A stretch of DNA of 64,000 nt from Nocardia lijiangensis NBRC 108240 (GTDB lineage Bacteria; Actinomycetota; Actinomycetes; Mycobacteriales; Mycobacteriaceae), in assembly GCF_001613045.1 (NCBI RefSeq), contig NZ_BDBP01000002.1, positions 62,001-126,000 of the forward strand, in the 5' to 3' direction. A program made the position numbers and the translations under genes. Below the pieces are notes generated by a model, which had not been told where the DNA came from, ran no database searches, and saw only the letters and a program-made list of their open reading frames with translations. Shown here piece by piece: positions 58,198 through 64,000 of the stretch (position 1 is the first letter of the stretch; every line of letters starts with the position of its first letter).

Positions 58198-60296
58198 TGT
58201 TCGACCACCGGCCTGACCACCTTCGGCGCCTCACCGAGCAGTTCGTCCAGGTGCTGGTCGGATTCGAGGTAGGAAGGACGCTTGTAGTTCTGCTGGCCCT
58301 GGCCCGCGCCTTGGCCCGCCGCACCGGCGGGGCCGGGGGAACCTGGCATCGCCTGTGCGGCTGCTCCAGCACGGCTGCCGAGCGCACCGAGTCCCGTGCC
58401 GGTGGTCATGGCCGTGGCGGCGCCCGCGCGGGGGAACAGCTTCGCGGCTTCGGTCAGACCCAATCCCTTTGCCAGGGAGCCGGGACCCGGACCGGGGCCG
58501 CCGAGTTTCGACGCCAAGTCGCCCACCTTCGGCATGCCGTTTGTCAACGCGTTCTGCGCGGCTTGCTGCGCGGCCGCCAGCGCCTCGCTCGCACCCTTCT
58601 GGCCACCCTGGAGGGCTTCCTGCACAGCCTGCTGCGCGGCCTGCAAACCTTGTTGGGCGGCCTGCTGTGCCGCCGACGTGGCTTCCCTCGCAGCGGCTTG
58701 CGTCCGCTGCTGCTGCTGCTGAGCCTCTTGCCGCGCGGCCGCGTCCTTGGCGCGCTGCTCGGCCTCGGCCTGCCGACGCTCGTTGGCGGCCCGCTGCGTC
58801 TTCTCGTAGGCCTCTTGTTCATTCGCGCGCCGGGCCGCGTTTCTGCGCTGTTGCTCGGCGAACTCCGCGGCCCTCTTCTGCTCCTGCTCGGAGCGCTCCG
58901 TCGCTTTCGCCTGTGCCTTCTTCTGCTCCGCGGTCAAACCGGGACCGGGGCCGGGGCCCATCTTGGCTCTGGCAGGACCGGGACCACCAGGACCGGGGCC
59001 ACCAGGACCGGGGCCAGGACCGTTGGCCAGGCTTTTCGCCAGCGCCTGCCTTTCTTCCTCGGAGAGCTTGCCGTCGTTGTTCGTGTCCCCCTTGACCTTC
59101 TCGTCATCATCGATCTTGCCGTTTTGGTTTTTGTCTCGGGAATCGTAGATCGGCGGGACGTCCTTGAACGCATCCGTCGGGGAGACGAGTTTCGGAATAT
59201 GCTTGGACGTGAAATTGACACCACGCACATAGGTTTCGCCGAACAGCTGCTGCCGGTCGATCAGACGGTAAGTGTCGTCTTCCTCTTCCGTCTTGTAGGG
59301 CGGGGCCCAATAATGGGTATCCGCCAGGAACTCCGAAACGTATTTGAGCAGGGAATGGTGCTGCGCGGCACTTGTCGCGAGTGGTTCGAGGGAGAGGCGA
59401 TAGTTGTTCAGGGCAGCTTTGATCGCCTGTGCACCTTCGCCCTCCCAGACCTTGCCATCCCCGGCAGCCGGGTTCAGGTGGTTGACAACCTTGTTACCGA
59501 ACTCCACACCCCACTCTTCGATTTTTTTTCCGATATGTTTCCAATTTGCGGCGTCGTCGGCAACCATATCCGCGACGACGCCGCCCTCCAGGTACTGCCG
59601 GTTCGCATGAAGGGTGCCCCATCCATAACCTTGGACTTCCCCGACGCCCGCGTCCTGAGTGTTCTTGATATCCGGCTGCTTCCGGTTGTCCTCTATGTGG
59701 AAATCACTCTTATCAGGGTCATCATCTCCGCGAGCGCCATATATTTTATGGCCATCTTGCCTACCCTGATATTGCTTGACGGGTCCGTCCCAAAAGCCGG
59801 AATGATCACCCTCGCGCTGCGTGAGAGCCTCCGGGGCCTTTCCATCGGCGTAGTGCGTGTCTTGGAGTGGGGTCGAAATCCCGTCCAGCTGACGGAGGAG
59901 ATCCTCGACGTTTCCTTCCTCGGCTTTGGCCATGTTCTTACCCGCCGCAACGACAGAGTCGAGCATGTCATCGAGGATCTTGTGGTGCGCGCCGAGGATG
60001 CGATACATCTCCTGACCCTGCTTACCGAACGCCTTGGCGAGCTCCGGACCCGAGGATATGGCGGGCGTGGACAGGTCGATCATGGAGGAGAGGGATGTGG
60101 CATTGCTCCACAGGGAGAACAACTTCCATTGGAGATCCGAGATCGCCTGCCCCACAGCGATCGCCGCCTGCGGATCGAACTTGATCCAACCCGCGTCGCC
60201 CGCCCGTTTTTTGATGTCCGGCCAGGGATTGCCGGGCAGCGGCAGCTCCGGGATCGAAGGTCCCGAGCCCCCGCCGTCATCTACCTGAGGTGGCAT
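58194..60296 (-). CDS. Large putative ESX substrate with two EF-hand loops
   Basis: A 700-residue protein; AAGGAG lies 8 nt before the ATG. Residues 1-345 are helical, with a WEGEG segment (VWEGEGAQAIKAALNNY) near 290 like a WXG turn. Two adjacent calcium-type loops follow: DKNQNGKIDDDE (388-399) and DTNNDGKLSEEE (404-415), both fitting the D-x-N/D-x-N/D-G-x-I/L-x3-E pattern. Then come Gly-Pro repeats, a long Arg/Ala/Gln/Glu-rich coiled coil (about 455-560), and a Gly/Ala/Pro tail ending in a conserved-looking PSYLESDQHLDELLGE. No signal peptide or membrane helix is visible. Together with the EspG overlap, this points to a secreted, possibly calcium-responsive protein. Confidence 0.72.
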   Translation of the reverse strand: MPPQVDDGGGSGPSIPELPLPGNPWPDIKKRAGDAGWIKFDPQAAIAVGQAISDLQWKLFSLWSNATSLSSMIDLSTPAISSGPELAKAFGKQGQEMYRILGAHHKILDDMLDSVVAAGKNMAKAEEGNVEDLLRQLDGISTPLQDTHYADGKAPEALTQREGDHSGFWDGPVKQYQGRQDGHKIYGARGDDDPDKSDFHIEDNRKQPDIKNTQDAGVGEVQGYGWGTLHANRQYLEGGVVADMVADDAANWKHIGKKIEEWGVEFGNKVVNHLNPAAGDGKVWEGEGAQAIKAALNNYRLSLEPLATSAAQHHSLLKYVSEFLADTHYWAPPYKTEEEDDTYRLIDRQQLFGETYVRGVNFTSKHIPKLVSPTDAFKDVPPIYDSRDKNQNGKIDDDEKVKGDTNNDGKLSEEERQALAKSLANGPGPGPGGPGPGGPGPARAKMGPGPGPGLTAEQKKAQAKATERSEQEQKRAAEFAEQQRRNAARRANEQEAYEKTQRAANERRQAEAEQRAKDAAARQEAQQQQQRTQAAAREATSAAQQAAQQGLQAAQQAVQEALQGGQKGASEALAAAQQAAQNALTNGMPKVGDLASKLGGPGPGPGSLAKGLGLTEAAKLFPRAGAATAMTTGTGLGALGSRAGAAAQAMPGSPGPAGAAGQGAGQGQQNYKRPSYLESDQHLDELLGEAPKVVRPVVEQ

Positions 60297-60431
60297 GCTT
60301 CGTACTCCTTGACTATCTCCGAAACTCCGGGACTGTCACGTCCGCCCGTGTGCCGTCTTGCGTCCATCTTGTCACGAATCGGTGGTCGGAACATCTCCCC
60401 ACGATCCGTAAGCCCCAGTAACGCAAAGGGT

Positions 60432-60443
60432 CCGAACGTTCGG
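60432..60443. promoter_or_regulatory. 12-bp perfect palindrome in the promoter region of the EF-hand gene
   Basis: CCGAACGTTCGG lies about 136 bp upstream of the ATG at 60296, in the 210-bp gap. It could be an operator for a dimeric (for example TetR-type) regulator. No regulator gene is adjacent, so the assignment is weak. Confidence 0.35.
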
Positions 60444-60506
60444 TCATTATCGCTTGTCTGCTGCTATCCGAACATGGTGGCCGCCAAGGAAAGTGCTAAG
60501 AAACAG

Positions 60507-61169
60507 TTAGGAAATATGCGGGTAGTGGACGCGGTCGTCGTCGGACAACTCGGTGATGCGGAGTTCGCCCGCTCCCCCGCAGATCGGGCACACTCGTGAC
60601 CCCTGGCAGGAGCGGCAGCGGTGGCGGCCGGTGGCGGTGGGTGCCTTGGTCCAGCCGGTGCCGTGGCAGGTGGGGCACAGGCCCTGGCCGTCGCATTCGT
60701 AGCAGAGGACGGCGCCGACGCTGACGGTGTCCGGGGTGACGGACGGGGCGGACCGGGCGGGGGGTGGATCCGGGTGGTAGAGCTGGATGTTGGGGGTTTC
60801 ACCCAGCAGGACGATGCCGCCGTAGCCGTCCTCGATGCGAGCTTGCAAACAGTAGCCCTCGCGATCGCCGCGGACGATGACGACGGTCGGGGCCTGCGGA
60901 TCACGCTGGACTTGGACGGCCCAGCCTGCGGTGTGCAGCACCTGGGCAGCGCGGTCGGCGCGGGAAGGATCCGGTGGGCCGGACAGGTTGGCGACGGCCT
61001 CGAACCGGTGGCGGGGCGGATCGGCCCAGTCCACCTGGCTGGGATGCTTCGGGATAACCACATACGGTGCCGACCCGGGCACGAGCTGGGCACCGAACCA
61101 GCGCATCTGGCCGCGGAGGAACTCGGCGGAGCGGTCCAGCCACTCGCGCACGCCCTCGATCTCCGCCAT
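60507..61169 (-). CDS. Unknown protein with a DnaJ-type zinc-finger C-terminus
   Basis: A 220-residue protein from the ATG at 61169, which overlaps the TAA of the upstream giant gene (TAATG). Residues 1-140 are unrecognised. The C-terminal part has four CxxC pairs: Cys156/159 (CYECDGQG), 165/168 (CPTCHGTG), 185/188 (CRSCQGSR) and 194/197 (CPICGGAG). Three keep the full CxxCxGxG form of the DnaJ cysteine-rich domain. There is no J domain. It could bind two zinc ions and act as a chaperone or adaptor for the large protein encoded just upstream. Function is inferred only. Confidence 0.75.
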   Translation of the reverse strand: MAEIEGVREWLDRSAEFLRGQMRWFGAQLVPGSAPYVVIPKHPSQVDWADPPRHRFEAVANLSGPPDPSRADRAAQVLHTAGWAVQVQRDPQAPTVVIVRGDREGYCLQARIEDGYGGIVLLGETPNIQLYHPDPPPARSAPSVTPDTVSVGAVLCYECDGQGLCPTCHGTGWTKAPTATGRHRCRSCQGSRVCPICGGAGELRITELSDDDRVHYPHIS

Positions 61170-64000
61170 TACCGTGCACCACCTTCGAGACTCGCCGTTG
61201 CCGGACGGTAACCGGCGGGCTTGTACACGATCACCATACGGTCGGTGGGCTGCGGCGGCGAGTACCTGGCCATGGCGTCCGGGTCGATCACATTGCTGGC
61301 GCCGGTGTCGATGGTGAACAGGTATTCGTCGCTGCCGTCGCCCTCGAACTCGGTGTGCTCGATCATCTCGAAGGCGGCCGCGACCGAGGGCCGCAGCACG
61401 CGGCTGATGGCGAGCATGAGCTTGTCGCCCTGGATATGCCCGCGGTCGCCGGGTTCGCCACCCTCCACCAGTTCCGACTTCATGTCCCACTGGATTTCGA
61501 TGTGCGCGCCGGGCACCAGGGTGTGCGGCAATTGCTGGGCCAGGGCGTCGTAGTCGGCGTCGCCGTAGTGGGCGCTGACATTGTTGATGTAGTAGCGCGC
61601 CACGCCACCGTTGCCGCCGGCATTGAGCACCGCGCCGTGCAGCAGGAAGTCGGCCCACACCATGAGCGAACCCGGGCGGGTCAGCGGACCGGCGTCGAGG
61701 ATGCCGAGGTTGCGGCGGCGCTGGCCGGCGTCGGCGTAATCCATGGGCAGTTCGGTTTGCAGGACGAGGCCGCGGCCGGAGGTGTCCTGTGCGGGCGTCA
61801 ACTCGACCGCGAACCCACCGCGCCCGACACCCACGTCCACGGTGTGTCCGCCCTCGACCGCCGCGGGCACCGACGGGCGCGGCACGAACCGCACCGGATG
61901 GCTCTGCTGGGCGGGCAGCCGATACTGCGCGCGCGGACGCGAGAGCACGTCGACCGAGGACCGGCCGTTGGCCTCGTCATGGATCACCACGACGTATTCG
62001 ATGTCCAGGCCGGCCACTTCGGCGCCGCGGTTGGCCCGGTCCATGGCGTGGAAGAAGTCGAGCATGGACATGGTCGCCCCGTGCGGGTTGGTGGCCAGGA
62101 TCGGGAATTGCACCTGCCCGGTAGTCCGATCCAGCAGGCCGCCGACCCGGTCCGGCATCTGGGTGTAGGCGCGGGCCGCCTGCCGCATCCGCTCGAAATC
62201 GATGAACCGGTTGATCTGCTGCATGTAGCCCGGGGTGTTCTGCACCTCGGTGATCGCGGCCTCCAGCGCGGACCGCCGCCACTCCGGGGGCATCGGATCG
62301 TTGAAAGCGCGTTTGATCGGAGCCAGGGCGGCGACCAGGTCGTCGCCCGTGAACAGTTTCGCCGCTTCGAGCTGTTTGCGGATGGTGCTCACGTCACGGT
62401 TGGCGAAGATCGGCTCGAACAGGCGGCGGCACTGCTCCTCGCGCATCCGGGCATTGAGCGAAAGCCCTTCTGCCATCAGCACTTCGGAGGCGTGCTCACC
62501 GGTCAGGAAGCGGGCCAGCTGGCCGAGGTGGGTGAGCGCGGCCTCTTGGAACGCCGGGTCGGTCAGTGTCTTCCCGAAGACGGGCCGGAAGGCGACGGCG
62601 CCACCGTATTCCAGCCCGATTCGGCGCGAGAGCTCCGGATCGTGGGCGGCCAGCGCTGCCGCCGCCGGACCGACCGGGTCCGCGTCCATGCCCAGATGCG
62701 CGATCAGATCATCGAAATCGGCCCGGATCTCGGGGGTCAGCTTGCTGCGGGCGGGGTCGAAGATCGACTGGTCCAGCTGGGTGGCAAGCACTTTCAGCTC
62801 CGCGAAGCGCGGACCGGGGTGCTGGAATTCGGGGTCGGTCAGCTGCCGGATGCGGGTGAGCATGTGCGCGACGGCACGGGGCACGTCCCGGGTGCGCAGT
62901 TGGTCGGACAGGATGATGTCGAACGCGGCACCGCCGGGACGCAGCTGGAAGCTTCCGACTTCGCTCTCGAAACTGCTCTCGACCCGCACGTGCACCTGGC
63001 GGCCGTCGGGCAGTAGGAAGTGGCCGTCGCGGTGCCAGCCGGTCTCGACCGGCATGATCGCCCGGAGCATGTTCGCGATCGCCTGCCTGGCCAGTTGCGG
63101 GGTCAGCACGCCGTCGTCGACCATGCGGCCGTTGCCGTCGAAGTTGCCTATGCCCTCGATGATTTCGCTGTAGCCGCCGGGCAGGGCGGAGGTTCGCGGT
63201 TGCGCCGGCTCGAGGTATTCCGGCCCGTCGGTCTCCGCCTGGCCATCGAGATACTCCGCCCCCTCGACCTCCCGGCCCGGCACGACCGCTTCCGGCAGCG
63301 ACGGGTCCTCACCCAGATACTCCGGCCCCTCGCCCTCCTGGACCGGCACGTGAGCTTCCGGCAGGGACGGATCGTCACCGAGATACTCCGGCCCCTCGGT
63401 GGTGGGCACGATCTGGGTCGGCGTCACCGGATTCTGCCCACCGAGACTCGATTCGCTCGCCTCGGCGGACGCCCCCGACATGTGCTGGTTCGTGGATACC
63501 TCGGACTCGGTGCTGCGCGGCCGCTCGATGCCGATCATGGTCGGCGCCTGGTCGAGCGGCTCCGTGACGGCGCGGCTCGTGTCGATCATGGTCGGCTCGT
63601 GCGGCACCGCAGGCGTGACCGACCGGGGCGGAGTGGGTGTGCCCGGTGTGGGAATCGCGGTGATCGTCTCGGCCCCCGCGACCAACCCGGCCACCTCGCC
63701 GACCCCGAGCTTGTGCGCGATCCGGGCCAGATAGGTGGCTACGGTGTGCTCGGAAATCTCCAGCGCCGCGGCGATTTCGGTGTTCGACCGCCCCGCGGTA
63801 CGCAGCGTGTACACCTCAGTTTCCCGGGGGCTCAACGCGGTACGCCCCTCGCCGGACTGCGGCCGCAGGGCGAACTCGGCGTCCATGGGCAGGATGCCCG
63901 CCCGCAGCGCGGTTGCCACAATGCCCGCCCGGGCGCTGATGCCCAGCGCGCGGCCGATCCGGACCAGGTGGTTCTTCACCACGGACTCGGTGGTGTCCAG
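61169..64000 (-). CDS. 3' part of a large multidomain protein with LuxR-type HTH motifs (5' end outside window)
   Basis: Open without interruption from the window edge to TAA at 61169 (943 codons visible). The first residues (VVKNHLVRIGRALGI) are the second half of a LuxR-type HTH. A full LuxR HTH follows (LSPRETEVYTL...SNTEIAAALEISEHTVATYL) at about 63835-63700. Next is a Pro/Thr-rich linker, then four GPEYL-type acidic repeats (63205-63400). A long helical region leads to a C-terminal domain with a SAM-binding-like motif VDVGVGRGGFAVEL and ARYYINNVSAHYGD, suggesting a methyltransferase fold. Such mosaics recall giant polymorphic proteins of actinomycetes. Neither promoter nor start is visible. 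The next gene is coupled by a TAATG overlap. Confidence 0.72.
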   Translation of the reverse strand: MDTTESVVKNHLVRIGRALGISARAGIVATALRAGILPMDAEFALRPQSGEGRTALSPRETEVYTLRTAGRSNTEIAAALEISEHTVATYLARIAHKLGVGEVAGLVAGAETITAIPTPGTPTPPRSVTPAVPHEPTMIDTSRAVTEPLDQAPTMIGIERPRSTESEVSTNQHMSGASAEASESSLGGQNPVTPTQIVPTTEGPEYLGDDPSLPEAHVPVQEGEGPEYLGEDPSLPEAVVPGREVEGAEYLDGQAETDGPEYLEPAQPRTSALPGGYSEIIEGIGNFDGNGRMVDDGVLTPQLARQAIANMLRAIMPVETGWHRDGHFLLPDGRQVHVRVESSFESEVGSFQLRPGGAAFDIILSDQLRTRDVPRAVAHMLTRIRQLTDPEFQHPGPRFAELKVLATQLDQSIFDPARSKLTPEIRADFDDLIAHLGMDADPVGPAAAALAAHDPELSRRIGLEYGGAVAFRPVFGKTLTDPAFQEAALTHLGQLARFLTGEHASEVLMAEGLSLNARMREEQCRRLFEPIFANRDVSTIRKQLEAAKLFTGDDLVAALAPIKRAFNDPMPPEWRRSALEAAITEVQNTPGYMQQINRFIDFERMRQAARAYTQMPDRVGGLLDRTTGQVQFPILATNPHGATMSMLDFFHAMDRANRGAEVAGLDIEYVVVIHDEANGRSSVDVLSRPRAQYRLPAQQSHPVRFVPRPSVPAAVEGGHTVDVGVGRGGFAVELTPAQDTSGRGLVLQTELPMDYADAGQRRRNLGILDAGPLTRPGSLMVWADFLLHGAVLNAGGNGGVARYYINNVSAHYGDADYDALAQQLPHTLVPGAHIEIQWDMKSELVEGGEPGDRGHIQGDKLMLAISRVLRPSVAAAFEMIEHTEFEGDGSDEYLFTIDTGASNVIDPDAMARYSPPQPTDRMVIVYKPAGYRPATASLEGGAR

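Noticed and set aside
1..64000. CRISPR arrays, rRNA, tRNA and insertion sequences
   Set aside because: None was recognised. The repeats found are protein-coding repeats, hairpin terminators and the leader repeat, and no transposase-like protein is present.

Overview
The window is high-GC, gene-dense DNA from an actinomycete, most likely Nocardia or a close relative. The evidence is two complete type VII secretion (ESX) loci, PE/PPE/EspG-type partners, an F420-dependent (LLM-class) oxidoreductase, and the mycobacterial order infA-rpmJ-rpsM-rpsK-rpsD-rpoA-rplQ-truA with an ESX locus nearby. No rRNA, tRNA, CRISPR array or insertion sequence was seen.

Layout. (1) 1-4.4 kb: the tail of one and two complete paralogous lipoproteins, then a membrane Ser/Thr kinase. 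(2) 4.8-18.5 kb: ESX locus A, resembling ESX-4: two WXG100 genes, an Rv3446c-like protein, eccC, eccD, mycP, a potassium channel, eccB and eccE, with no eccA, espG or PE/PPE. (3) 18.5-28.1 kb: housekeeping and accessory genes: an FMN reductase, an epimerase, methylthioadenosine phosphorylase, an EamA transporter, a CsoR regulator with a clear operator, a transcription unit of MFS symporter, response regulator, histidine kinase and TAXI binding protein, and an LLM oxidoreductase preceded by a perfect CIRCE element. (4) 28.3-33.3 kb: truA and the rpoA ribosomal cluster. (5) 33.6-39.5 kb: a small leader ORF coupled to a 1,213-residue EspI-like MinD ATPase, a DUF4254-like protein, and a gntR-GNAT pair with a palindromic operator. 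(6) 39.6-64 kb: ESX locus B: eccC, mycP, eccD, eccA, eccB, eccE, two WXG100 genes, EspG, PPE-like, PE-like, an EspA/EspB-like protein, an EspC-like protein, two YbaB-like proteins, a second EspG, a 700-residue putative substrate with two EF-hand loops, a DnaJ-type zinc protein, and the 3' part of a large protein with LuxR-type HTH motifs that runs off the window.

How it works together. EccB/C/D/E form the inner-membrane pore, MycP is the anchored protease, EccA is the cytosolic AAA+ ATPase, and EspG proteins chaperone PE/PPE-type substrates. The WXG100, PE/PPE, EspC-like and EF-hand proteins are the probable cargo of locus B. Genes are packed with 1-4 nt start/stop overlaps, so translational coupling is widespread.

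The most unusual element is a family of about 80-bp repeats. Three intact copies each encode a 26-residue peptide beginning MSERSER/MSERRER, and each stop codon overlaps, as ATGA, the start codon of the next ORF: eccC of locus A (through two tandem leaders) and a YbaB-like gene of locus B. A diverged relative does the same, as GTGA, for the EspI-like gene. A decayed fourth copy lies after the TAXI gene.
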